Source of the DNA: Congregibacter litoralis KT71
Lineage (GTDB): Bacteria; Pseudomonadota; Gammaproteobacteria; Pseudomonadales; Halieaceae
Reading direction: 5' to 3'
NCBI RefSeq assembly: GCF_000153125.2
Contig: NZ_CM002299.1
Span: 2,603,075-2,667,074, forward strand
Length of the DNA stretch: 64,000 bases
Shown: positions 28,120 through 36,229 of the stretch, one piece after another
Layout: every line of letters starts with the position of its first letter
Position numbering within the stretch: position 1 is the first letter of the stretch
Notes under the pieces: model-generated
The model's input: only the letters and a program-made list of their open reading frames with translations
What the model was told of the DNA's origin: nothing
The model's database searches: none
Position numbers and translations under genes: made by a program

Positions 28120-29423
28120 CAGGTCACCGCTGGACGATGCCTGAACCGCTCATGGAGATACCGCTCGTCGGCCAGCACCTCGGCCAGGATGTCCAGAGCG
28201 CGCTCCGCATCAGCAAAGCTGTTGTACAGGGGGGCAAAGCCAAAGCGCACAATATCCGGTGCGCGAAAGTCCACGATCACTTTCGCCTCAATCAGCGCCT
28301 GAGAGATTCCCCAGGCCTGCTCGTGACGCACACTTACCTGACTGCCGCGGCGCTCGGGTTCCTCCGGCGTGAGGCACTCAAGGGCATCAAGTTGGCCCCG
28401 GGACGCCAGACCCTGCATAAAAAACGCGGTAAGCGCGAGGGATTTATCGCGGACCCGGGCAATGTCGGTGAGCTGCAATACCTCGAGCGCCGCCCTGAGA
28501 GCCACCATACTGATGACAGGCGGAGTTCCCGCCTGATAGCGCTGAACGCCAGATCCGGCCTCATAGTCCGCCGCGAAAGCAAAGGGGTCCCGGTGGCCCA
28601 ACCAGCCGGACAGGGGCTGACGGACGTCGCTCTGATGGCGATGATTCACATAGAGAAACCCCGGCGCTCCGGGTCCGCCGTTGAAGTATTTATAACCACA
28701 GCCCACGGCAAAATCGACATTCGCGCGATCAAGCTCTACAGGCATGACACCGGCAGAGTGCGCCAGATCCCACAACACCAGGGCACCTGCCGCGTGGGCC
28801 GCCCGGGTGATAACCGCCATGTCATAGCGCTCGCCGCTGCGATAATTAACTTCCGTGAGCATAAGCACCGCGACGTCCTCATCCAGGGCATCTTCGAGGC
28901 AATCCGGCGCCACCCGACGAAGCTCACAGCGCGCCTCCCCAAGCAGGCGGGCTATACCCTGGGCGATGTAGGCATCTGTAGGAAAATCCTCTTCAAGCGC
29001 AAGAATCACCCGTCGTTCGCCCTGCAGTTCCAATGCGCTTGCCAGCAGCTTAAACAGATTGACGGAAATGCTGTCACAGCAGAGCACCTGCCCCGAGGCC
29101 GCGCCAATAAACGGGGCGATGGCCTCACCCACAAGGTTCGGCAGGCGTATCCAGTCGTTTTTGTTCCAGCTGCTGATGAGATCCTCACCCCACTGTTTCT
29201 CGACCGCGTCGGCTACGGCTTTACTCACCCCCTTGGGCAAGGCGCCCAGGGAATTGCCATCGAGATACACCGTGTCATCCGGCAGATGAAACTGCTGTCG
29301 TAAGGCCGCGAGGGGATCCTCTTTATCGAGTTGGGCTGTTGATTCGCTCAAGGCTGTTGACTTGCTCAGGGCTGTTGATTCGCTCAAGGCTGTTGATTCG
29401 CTCAAGGCTGTTGATTCGCTCAA
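28119..29423 (-). CDS. kynU: Kynureninase with a repeat-encoded N-terminus
   Basis: PLP enzyme splitting kynurenine to anthranilate and alanine, or hydroxykynurenine likewise. Fold and active-site blocks are clear: DTVYLDGNSLGALPK, LWDLAHSAGVMP and the PLP-Lys region GCGYKYFNGGPGAPGFLYV. I place the start at TTG 29423 because AGGAAACAGCC lies directly upstream and the preceding gene ends at 29437; this gives 434 residues, close to the usual size. ATG codons further up (29507, 29519) would overlap the preceding gene by over 70 bases. From this TTG the protein begins with five near-identical six-residue units (LSESTA type) encoded by an 18-bp tandem repeat. Each unit has its own TTG. Confidence 0.9.
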   Translation of the reverse strand: MSESTALSESTALSESTALSKSTALSESTAQLDKEDPLAALRQQFHLPDDTVYLDGNSLGALPKGVSKAVADAVEKQWGEDLISSWNKNDWIRLPNLVGEAIAPFIGAASGQVLCCDSISVNLFKLLASALELQGERRVILALEEDFPTDAYIAQGIARLLGEARCELRRVAPDCLEDALDEDVAVLMLTEVNYRSGERYDMAVITRAAHAAGALVLWDLAHSAGVMPVELDRANVDFAVGCGYKYFNGGPGAPGFLYVNHRHQSDVRQPLSGWLGHRDPFAFAADYEAGSGVQRYQAGTPPVISMVALRAALEVLQLTDIARVRDKSLALTAFFMQGLASRGQLDALECLTPEEPERRGSQVSVRHEQAWGISQALIEAKVIVDFRAPDIVRFGFAPLYNSFADAERALDILAEVLADERYLHERFRHRPAVT

Positions 29424-29441
29424 GGCTGTTTCCTGCTCAAG
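29335..29441. repeat. 18-bp tandem repeat at the start of kynU
   Basis: Five units of GCTGTTGATTCGCTCAAG (29335-29424, plus strand); unit 2 has three changes, the other four are identical. A degenerate 17-bp sixth unit follows (29425-29441), ending at the upstream gene's stop and containing the probable kynU ribosome-binding site. Unit length is a multiple of three, so copy-number change keeps frame. Confidence 0.9.
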
Positions 29442-30345
29442 GCTGCAAAACCGGCGCCGCTGCACCCGGGTGCTGAGGCATGGGTTGGATAGACACGCTG
29501 AGAACATCAAACACCGCATCGCGAACTCGCTCGTAGGCCCGGGTCTGGGGATGAACCCAGTCAAAGTGCCCTGCTCCCGACAACTCCAGGGTACTGGCCC
29601 TCGTCATCGCCGTGACCTGCTCCGGGCCGACAATAGCGTCTTCGGAACCCCACAGCAGTCTTACGGGGACCGCATAAGAGAGCGCCGCCGGAGATGCTTT
29701 TGCGTAGGCGCCGGGACGTGTTTCGGGAGTGCCACCCATGAACGACGCCGTGACCGCCTCACAGCTGTTGCTCCCCCTGGCATAGACTTCCAGATCAGTA
29801 ATCGCCGCAAGACCAACGACGCCGGCGATGCGAACCGGAGGTTTGACCAGGGATGCATCCCTTGCCGCAAGCCACAAACCAAGATGCCCCCCCGCGGAGT
29901 GGCCGACAATAACCGCCTTGGAGAGGGCCAGACGGGGATCGTCCAAATCCGCCAGGGCGTCCAGCGACAGGGTCAGGTCCACGGCGCTGCCTGGCCAGCC
30001 GCCTCCCGGTTCTCCCACCCGTCGATATTCCGGCACCCAGACGGCATAACCGTCGGAAGCCAGGCGCGCCGCCAGGGGATAAATATGCTCAGCGGAATAG
30101 TCACGGAGCCAACATCCGCCATGCACCAGAACAACCACCGGCACCGGCCCCTTGGCTCTCAACGGTGGCATCCACAGGGCCGCGGTCTGGGAAGGCGCGC
30201 TTCCGTAGCGCAGTTCCCGATCAGCCTTGCGCGCTTTCAGCTCCAAAACCGAGGAAAACGTTACGGGCATGGGGGTGTCTGACGCCATCGCTCGCCAGGC
30301 GAGAAAAACGCCCATCAGCAGGATGGCAGACACAACACGCATCAT
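29437..30345 (-). CDS. Alpha/beta hydrolase, kynurenine-formamidase-like
   Basis: 302 residues. The hydrolase motifs are HGGCW (oxyanion hole), GHSAGGHLGLW (nucleophile Ser), and HFDW near the C-terminus (His). The HGGxW motif and the neighbour kynU suggest conversion of N-formylkynurenine to kynurenine. However, an N-terminal hydrophobic segment (VVSAILLMGVFLAW...AMAS) looks like a signal peptide, which would place it in the periplasm, odd for that enzyme. It may therefore be a secreted esterase. It sits 18 bases after the M19 dipeptidase gene in the same operon. Confidence 0.75.
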   Translation of the reverse strand: MMRVVSAILLMGVFLAWRAMASDTPMPVTFSSVLELKARKADRELRYGSAPSQTAALWMPPLRAKGPVPVVVLVHGGCWLRDYSAEHIYPLAARLASDGYAVWVPEYRRVGEPGGGWPGSAVDLTLSLDALADLDDPRLALSKAVIVGHSAGGHLGLWLAARDASLVKPPVRIAGVVGLAAITDLEVYARGSNSCEAVTASFMGGTPETRPGAYAKASPAALSYAVPVRLLWGSEDAIVGPEQVTAMTRASTLELSGAGHFDWVHPQTRAYERVRDAVFDVLSVSIQPMPQHPGAAAPVLQP

Positions 30346-30363
30346 CGCTGCGAAACCCCTGAT

Positions 30364-31623
30364 TTACTCCGCGCCAATGGCATCTGCGGGCGGGTCTTCT
30401 GCCAGACGTTTTTTCTGGAGGCGCTGCGCCTCCTCTTCGTTGGCCTTGAGCACCCGCAGCACATTTTCGCCACCGATCGCTTCACAGTCACTATCGCTGT
30501 ACCCACGACGCTTGAGCTCGGCAAAAAGCGCCGGATAGGTGGACACATCCTCCAGCCCCTCTACCACGGCGCTGATGCCATCAAAGTCTCCCCCAAGGCC
30601 GATGTGCTCAATACCCGCAAGCTTACGGATATGGTCGATATGATCGGCCACCTGGGCCAGGGTTGCTTCGGGCCTGGTGTGGGAGGCCTCCCATTTAGCC
30701 AGACCCGCTTCCTGCACGGCCTCATCGTAGGGATACATGGCTTCTAGTCGCGCTTTCTCGCCGGCTCGCGCCAGGTCCCAATCCCGTCGATCCTGGGAAA
30801 TGTAGCCCGGCACAAAGGTCACCATGACGACACCGCCATTTTTGGGCAGGCGTTTGAGCACCGAGTCGGGCACGTTCCGTGGATGATCGTTGAGGCCCCG
30901 CGCCGAGGAGTGCGAAAAAATCACCGGTGCAGTCACGGTATCCAGTGCATCATGCATGGTGGCCTCGGTTACGTGGGACAGATCCACCAGCATTCCCAGG
31001 CGGTTCATTTCCTTAACGACGGATTCTCCAAAAGCCGTGAGACCGTCGTGCCGCGGCGCATCCGTGGCAGAGTCCGCCCAGGCAAGCCCCTTGCTGTGGG
31101 TGAGCGTCATATATCGGGCGCCGGCGGCGTACAGAGACCGTAGCGTACCCAGAGAATTCTCAATGGCGTGACCGCCCTCAATACCCATGAGGGATCCGAT
31201 TTTGCCTTCGGCGGCCGCGCTGCGTATGTCAGCGGCGGTCATGGCCAGAGCCAGGTCATCGGGGTATCGCTCCACGAGGCGTCGTACCACGTCCATTTGC
31301 TGCAGAACCCGCGCAGCATCGCCTGCGGCCCCGCCGTAACTCTCGATGGGGATGTAAACGGACCAGAACTGAGCCCCCACACCGCCTTCCCGTAGGCGCG
31401 GAATATCCGTGTGCAGGGGTGGCTCCATGTCCTCCTGGCGCTCAGCCACATCCAGGGGTGCAAGGCGATTACCGAAGCGTTCATGGTATTGCCAGGGCAG
31501 ATCGTTATGCCCGTCGATGACCATGAAGGTCGGTGAATCCGCCGCGCCCACGGGTAGCGCCAAAGTAGTCGTCAACAGCGTTGTAGCCGCCAGGGAAAAG
31601 AGGGTCGAAACTGTATTTTGCAT
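30364..31623 (-). CDS. Membrane (renal-type) dipeptidase, M19 family
   Basis: Zinc dipeptidase of 419 residues with a signal peptide ending near LPVGA. M19 zinc ligands and blocks are present: VIDGHNDLPW, MGIEGGHAIENS, VDLSHVTE, FSHSSARGLNDHPRN and GLGGDFDGI. Relatives cleave dipeptides, including some D-amino-acid-containing ones, in the periplasm. It is the first gene of a four-gene operon with the hydrolase, kynU and the PhoD-like phosphatase. Upstream, 135 bases separate it from the divergent cupredoxin-like gene. Confidence 0.92.
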   Translation of the reverse strand: MQNTVSTLFSLAATTLLTTTLALPVGAADSPTFMVIDGHNDLPWQYHERFGNRLAPLDVAERQEDMEPPLHTDIPRLREGGVGAQFWSVYIPIESYGGAAGDAARVLQQMDVVRRLVERYPDDLALAMTAADIRSAAAEGKIGSLMGIEGGHAIENSLGTLRSLYAAGARYMTLTHSKGLAWADSATDAPRHDGLTAFGESVVKEMNRLGMLVDLSHVTEATMHDALDTVTAPVIFSHSSARGLNDHPRNVPDSVLKRLPKNGGVVMVTFVPGYISQDRRDWDLARAGEKARLEAMYPYDEAVQEAGLAKWEASHTRPEATLAQVADHIDHIRKLAGIEHIGLGGDFDGISAVVEGLEDVSTYPALFAELKRRGYSDSDCEAIGGENVLRVLKANEEEAQRLQKKRLAEDPPADAIGAE

Positions 31624-31758
31624 GCTGCCTCGCTACGGGAGTTCAGGAGAGGGAATTTGATCACATATTTGAGGACTATTGTGCGTTCTGCCTTGCCTCT
31701 TGGCCAGCGAATGGCATCATGCGCAGCCATATCCTAGATATCACCTCAGGACCTCGTA

Positions 31759-32502
31759 ATGCCGAGGCTTTTTCTAGCCAGCACCAAGCTCGATGCACCT
31801 GCACCCGTCGCAGGCTTCGCGGTAACACTCCTTCTCGGCGGCGCTCTTGCCCTGCTTACGGGTGCGGCCATGGCCGCTACGGAGCTGCTGTTTGAGGATG
31901 AGACCGGCGCCCCCGTCTCCGACGTGATCGTCTGGCCCATTTCAGGAAGCCTATCCCTACAAAACGCTCCTGCACAGGACGCCGCAGCGACCAGCGTGAC
32001 GACGCCCTCGAGGAATATTGATCAGCGCAATAAACGCTTCGAGCCCTTTATCAGCAGCGTTCGGCCGGGCACCAATGTGTTTTTCCCCAACAGTGACGAC
32101 ACCCGCCACCACGTGTACTCATTTTCCGAGGGAAACGCCTTCGAACGAAAGCTGTACCGCGCCAACGAGGCCGATCCCGTCCGCTTTGAGAACGAGGGTA
32201 TCGTCGCCCTGGGCTGCAACATTCACGACAACATGCAGGCCTACGTCGTGGTGAGTAACGATGCCATCGTACAGAGCAATAGTTCCGGCCGTGCCAGCCT
32301 GCCTGAGGGCACCTCTGCGGTGCGCATATGGCACCCGTCTCTCGGTGACGAACCTCTGGAGACCGCGCTTGAGGACCTGACAAAAGTGGGAACAGATACT
32401 TATTCCTGGCCCCTTCCCTTCACCTGGTCGGACCCCCAGGCACCCAAGAGCAATGCCCAGCTGGAGTCCCTTCTGAAGCAGTTTTCCCGTGATCCCAAAT
32501 AG
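31759..32502 (+). CDS. Methylamine-utilization-type cupredoxin-like protein
   Basis: 247 residues, exported (hydrophobic segment GFAVTLLLGGALALLTGAAMA). The central domain has a plastocyanin-like arrangement: FFPNSDDTRHHVYSFS and IVALGCNIHDNMQAYVVVS contain the His-Cys-His-Met set expected for a type-1 copper site. Such proteins are annotated as methylamine utilization proteins and often precede an EAL gene and a DUF3034 gene, as here. The role is unknown; a periplasmic redox or ligand-sensing partner for the next protein is plausible. It overlaps the next gene by 14 bases. Confidence 0.72.
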   Translation: MPRLFLASTKLDAPAPVAGFAVTLLLGGALALLTGAAMAATELLFEDETGAPVSDVIVWPISGSLSLQNAPAQDAAATSVTTPSRNIDQRNKRFEPFISSVRPGTNVFFPNSDDTRHHVYSFSEGNAFERKLYRANEADPVRFENEGIVALGCNIHDNMQAYVVVSNDAIVQSNSSGRASLPEGTSAVRIWHPSLGDEPLETALEDLTKVGTDTYSWPLPFTWSDPQAPKSNAQLESLLKQFSRDPK

Positions 32503-34846
32503 TCTTGCGGGTCGCTTACTCGCGCTCCTGGTAGGTTTGCTGGGAGCCGCTCTTCTGGCATCCACCGTGGCTGCTCTGCGTGCGGCCAACGCCAACGTCA
32601 CAACCCTGGTAAGCAGCGAGCTGGAGGTTCGGGACCGCATCGCCCGTTTTGCCCTCGCACAGCGGGCGGAATCCCTCGAGGAGCGCGTCGGTGTCGTCAC
32701 CGCCGACTTTGCCTTCAAGGCGGCGGTTGCCAGTAACGACAGAAACACTGTTCTCTCTGCCCTGGCCAATCACGGCGAACGTCTGAATGCGGACCTGGCT
32801 ATCCTCCTGGATACAGACCGATCTATTGTGCTGACCTCAGCGGATGCGCAGGAGGTACCGGCGTCCCTCCTGACGGGCATCGATACGAACTCCCTCAAAA
32901 CCACCACGATGTTGGAGGTGGTTGATAGCCGTCCTTATCAATTGGTGATCAGCCCCGTTCTCGCACCAGCTCCCATCGGCTGGCTTGTGATCGGTGACGA
33001 GGTGGACCAGGAAACGCTCTCTGAGTTAGCGCAACTGACCAATGCCGACGTCAGTCTCGTGGTGTCCGGGCAGGCGGCGGAGGCTACGAAGTTTACCTCT
33101 ACCCTCGCCTTTGCCGAGGAGCTTGCGGCACTCAAACTCGACGATGCCGTGGAGGCCCTCCGGGACCGGGGCTGGCTGACGCGCCCCCTGCCCCTGAAAG
33201 TCGATGCCACGGCAAACGCTACGCGCACGGACCTGTTGCTGTCCCTGTCCCTCGATGCCGCCCTCGCAGAATACAACCCTTTGCGTATGCAGCTGATTGC
33301 TATTGCATTGATTGCCCTCGTGCTGGCGATCCTCCTGGCCCTGGGGGCGTCGCGATGGATTACCGGGCCGGTAAAAAACATGGTGACCGCCGCCCAGCGT
33401 ATCGCCAATGGTGAATACTCCTACCATCTCGAGTTGAACAGCGGCACGGAGCTCGACACCCTGGCGGAAGCCCTCAGCGTTATGCAGGACACGGTTGCGG
33501 AACGTGAATCCCGAATACAGCATCAGGCACAACATGATTTGCTCACACAGCTGCCCAATCGCAACTACATGTACACCCTCTATCAACGCTATCTTCGGGA
33601 AAACCCCTCCCGGGCGTCTTTTGGCCTTGCCCTTATGGAACTGGAAAATCTTCCCCAGGTGCGTGACCTCTATGGCAGTGAGTTTAGCGACGAGGTCCTG
33701 CGGTCTGCATCGGAACGGGTGACGCGCAGTCTCCGCCGCGGCGACATGGCGGGTCGGGTAGGTGATCAGCAGATCCTCCTGTTTTTACAGGGATTGAGTC
33801 CCGACGAGACAGACTCCGTCATCGAAAAAATCAAGGAGCAAAGCGACGAGCCCCTGCTGATTAACGGCGTGCCCGTACGTCCGGAACTACGCCTGGGCTT
33901 TTCCTTCAGCCCCGGCCATGGCACGGACTTTGACGATCTTCAGCGCCGTGCCCAGCTGGCCCTGAGCCTGGCACGAAGCCAGGGACAGGAGTTTGCCGTG
34001 TATGCCCTGGGGCAGGATGAGTCGCATCTGCGCCAGATCCGCATCGCCAACCGTCTTCAGGAGGCTATCGGCGAGGACGTGTTCCATCTGCTCTATCAGC
34101 CCAAATTCAGCATTGGCGAACGTCGGATCAACGGTGCAGAGGCTCTCATCCGGTGGGACGATCCCGAGCTGGGCCAGGTATTTCCCGATGAGTTTATTAC
34201 CATTGCGGAACAGACAGGCATCATCAGCAAGCTCAGCGAATGGGTCGTAGCTCGGGTAATCGAGGATCAGGTAAACCTGCGCAAGGCGGGTATCGACATC
34301 GCCATCAGCGTGAATCTGTCGGGACTCGATGTGCTTCAGGACGGCTTTGTCGACGGGATTCTGGAGGATGTACAGAGTGCCGGGCTTCCCGTGGACTCGG
34401 TGGTCCTGGAAGTCACGGAAACCGCCATGATGGCCGATGCCGACTCTGCCCGACGCAACATGGAGCGGGTGGAGAAGCTGGGAATGCGTATTTCCATCGA
34501 CGACTACGGCACAGGGTTTTCCTCCCTGGCGCAACTGCGCAGCTTGCCGGTGCGGGAGTTAAAACTGGACCGCAGCCTTGTAGACACCATCGACGAGGAG
34601 CTTGGCGACCGGCTGATCGTGCGCTCTACCATTGATATGGCCCATCACCTGGGCCTCGAAGTCGTGGCAGAGGGCGTGGAGACGGCGGCAATCCTTGCCC
34701 TCCTTCGCGACATGCATTGCGACGTCATTCAGGGGTACCTCCTCGCCAAACCCATGACCGTCAATGCCCTGGGGGAGCTCCTGGAGCAGGAGTCCCGGAA
34801 CACCGCACACATTACGGAAACACTGGATCATCATGCAGGCTTGTAA
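32489..34846 (+). CDS. Membrane sensor with HAMP, degenerate GGDEF and EAL domains
   Basis: 785 residues. Start GTG at 32489 within the preceding gene. A first membrane helix (LLALLVGLLGAALLAST), a periplasmic sensor (about residues 35-260), a second helix (LIAIALIALVLAILLALGAS) and HAMP are followed by a GGDEF domain whose signature has become VGDQQ, so diguanylate cyclase activity is not expected. An EAL domain keeps EALIRW, NLSG and DDYGTGFSSLAQL. The predicted activity is c-di-GMP hydrolysis under periplasmic control, by family knowledge. It overlaps the DUF3034 gene start (34833) by 14 bases. Confidence 0.88.
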   Translation: MIPNSLAGRLLALLVGLLGAALLASTVAALRAANANVTTLVSSELEVRDRIARFALAQRAESLEERVGVVTADFAFKAAVASNDRNTVLSALANHGERLNADLAILLDTDRSIVLTSADAQEVPASLLTGIDTNSLKTTTMLEVVDSRPYQLVISPVLAPAPIGWLVIGDEVDQETLSELAQLTNADVSLVVSGQAAEATKFTSTLAFAEELAALKLDDAVEALRDRGWLTRPLPLKVDATANATRTDLLLSLSLDAALAEYNPLRMQLIAIALIALVLAILLALGASRWITGPVKNMVTAAQRIANGEYSYHLELNSGTELDTLAEALSVMQDTVAERESRIQHQAQHDLLTQLPNRNYMYTLYQRYLRENPSRASFGLALMELENLPQVRDLYGSEFSDEVLRSASERVTRSLRRGDMAGRVGDQQILLFLQGLSPDETDSVIEKIKEQSDEPLLINGVPVRPELRLGFSFSPGHGTDFDDLQRRAQLALSLARSQGQEFAVYALGQDESHLRQIRIANRLQEAIGEDVFHLLYQPKFSIGERRINGAEALIRWDDPELGQVFPDEFITIAEQTGIISKLSEWVVARVIEDQVNLRKAGIDIAISVNLSGLDVLQDGFVDGILEDVQSAGLPVDSVVLEVTETAMMADADSARRNMERVEKLGMRISIDDYGTGFSSLAQLRSLPVRELKLDRSLVDTIDEELGDRLIVRSTIDMAHHLGLEVVAEGVETAAILALLRDMHCDVIQGYLLAKPMTVNALGELLEQESRNTAHITETLDHHAGL

Positions 34847-35675
34847 AGCAGCAACGGCACTGCTGTCTGTCGCGCTGACCCTGGCTTCTCTGACCGCCGT
34901 TGGAGACAGCAAACTGCTGGGGACTTCCGGCGGCCAGCAGATCGAAGGTCAGGCCGGGGGCGGTATCGTACCCTGGGCATTACTCGCCGGCTATGGCGAT
35001 GTTGGTGAAATGGGCGTGAGCGCTGCGGCAACACGCGTCGCCCTGGATGATTTCACCCTCGATGTTGCTGGACTGGCGGTGAGTTATCACAACCGCTTCG
35101 AGCTGAGCTATGCACGACAAACCCTCGATGTGGAGCCGCTGGGCCTTGAGATCCAGCAGGATGTGATCGGCGCGAAGCTCCGTTTGGGCGGCGATTTGAT
35201 TTACGGTAAAACACCGGTAATCACCGCGGGTATTCAGTGGAAGAAAAACCGCGACAATACCGTCCCCGAGTTATTGGGTGCGACGGATGATCGGGGCGTG
35301 GACTACACACTGTCTGCCAGTCGCCTTTGGCTGGATGCTTTTGCCGGGCGAAACGTTTTCGCGAATGCCACGCTTCGCTACACGGAGGCCAACCAGACGG
35401 GTCTGCTGGGCTTCGGGGGACCCGACGGCGGCCCCCGGGTAGTTGCCGAGGGCTCCCTCGGCGTGTTTCTCAGCCGGCGCTGGGTTGTAGGTGCGGAGTA
35501 TCGCCAGAAGCCGGATCAGCTTGACAGTGTCGCGGAGGATGCCTGGGCGGATCTGTTTGTCGGCTGGTTTCCGGGCAAGCGGGTATCCGTCATCGGGGCT
35601 TACACGGATCTTGGCGACATCGCGGGATTAACAGACCAGAGAGGCTTTTACCTATCTTTACAATTCACTCATTGA
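34833..35675 (+). CDS. DUF3034-family exported protein
   Basis: 280 residues from ATG 34833. A signal peptide (MQACKAATALLSVALTLASL) is followed by alternating beta-strand sequence such as SYHNRFELSYARQTLD and SSRRWVVGAEYRQKPDQLD-like strands, ending in an aromatic strand GFYLSLQFTH. This suggests an outer-membrane beta-barrel. DUF3034 proteins are known next to cupredoxin-like/EAL genes, and the function is not established. The next gene's TTG start overlaps its stop codon. Confidence 0.75.
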   Translation: MQACKAATALLSVALTLASLTAVGDSKLLGTSGGQQIEGQAGGGIVPWALLAGYGDVGEMGVSAAATRVALDDFTLDVAGLAVSYHNRFELSYARQTLDVEPLGLEIQQDVIGAKLRLGGDLIYGKTPVITAGIQWKKNRDNTVPELLGATDDRGVDYTLSASRLWLDAFAGRNVFANATLRYTEANQTGLLGFGGPDGGPRVVAEGSLGVFLSRRWVVGAEYRQKPDQLDSVAEDAWADLFVGWFPGKRVSVIGAYTDLGDIAGLTDQRGFYLSLQFTH

Positions 35676-36091
35676 TCCCCGCGGCCATCGCCACGGCCGT
35701 CCTTCTCTCCGCCTGTGCCCCGGTAAATCGGGAGCCTGACGCTCTTTATCACGAGCTCGGGCAGGAAGCGGGTATCGAAGCCATCGTGGATGAGTTTCTC
35801 TATGCCCTGGCGGACAACGATCGTTCCCTGCCGCTGTTCGCCAACACTAACATCGAACGCTTTCGGACGCAGTTTGCTTTGCAGCTCTGCGCCGTGAGTG
35901 GCGGGCCCTGTGAGTACGAGGGCGATAGCATGGCCGCGACGCACCGAGGCATGAATATCGACAGGGCACAGTTCAATACCGTCGTGAGTGATCTCATTCA
36001 GGCCATGGAGGCAAGAAAGGTACCGACGGCCACGCAAAATAGACTTCTGGCACGACTTGCGCCGATGTATTCAGAGATCGTCGGCCAGTAG
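35672..36091 (+). CDS. Lipoprotein-type truncated haemoglobin (group 1)
   Basis: 139 residues. The TTG start at 35672 overlaps the DUF3034 stop. The N-terminus (AAIATAVLLSACAPV) carries a lipobox with Cys, so the globin would be membrane-tethered on the periplasmic side. The globin part has LYHELGQEAGIEAIVDEFL and MAATHRGMNIDRAQFNTVVSDL, where the His of THRGM is the proximal haem ligand position. Group 1 truncated globins bind O2 or NO. Its place behind the EAL gene suggests it may be part of a gas- or redox-sensing unit; this is inference. Confidence 0.8.
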   Translation: MIPAAIATAVLLSACAPVNREPDALYHELGQEAGIEAIVDEFLYALADNDRSLPLFANTNIERFRTQFALQLCAVSGGPCEYEGDSMAATHRGMNIDRAQFNTVVSDLIQAMEARKVPTATQNRLLARLAPMYSEIVGQ

Positions 36092-36197
36092 ATTCGGCCT
36101 CGCCTTCTCTTTCTCCCCTCTTCCCCCTCTCGTCGCCTCTCTTCCTGCCCTGCTATCGCGCAGGATCTCTGCCTACCGGGAATCAGCCGTGATAGGG

Positions 36198-36220
36198 TTT
36201 GTTCCCACTTCCTGAACAAA
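36198..36220. promoter_or_regulatory. Inverted repeat directly before the fumC ribosome-binding site
   Basis: TTTGTTC (36198-36204) and GAACAAA (36214-36220) are perfectly complementary with a nine-base loop, and GGAG follows immediately. It could be a small operator or an mRNA hairpin affecting fumC translation. Confidence 0.3.
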
Positions 36221-36229
36221 GGAGCGTTC

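Noticed and set aside
28137..29303. 388-codon plus-strand frame opposite kynU
   Set aside because: Antisense to a clear kynureninase; no domain match or start signal.
29335..29441. CRISPR-like repeat array
   Set aside because: The 18-bp units are directly adjacent with no spacers and lie in a coding frame.
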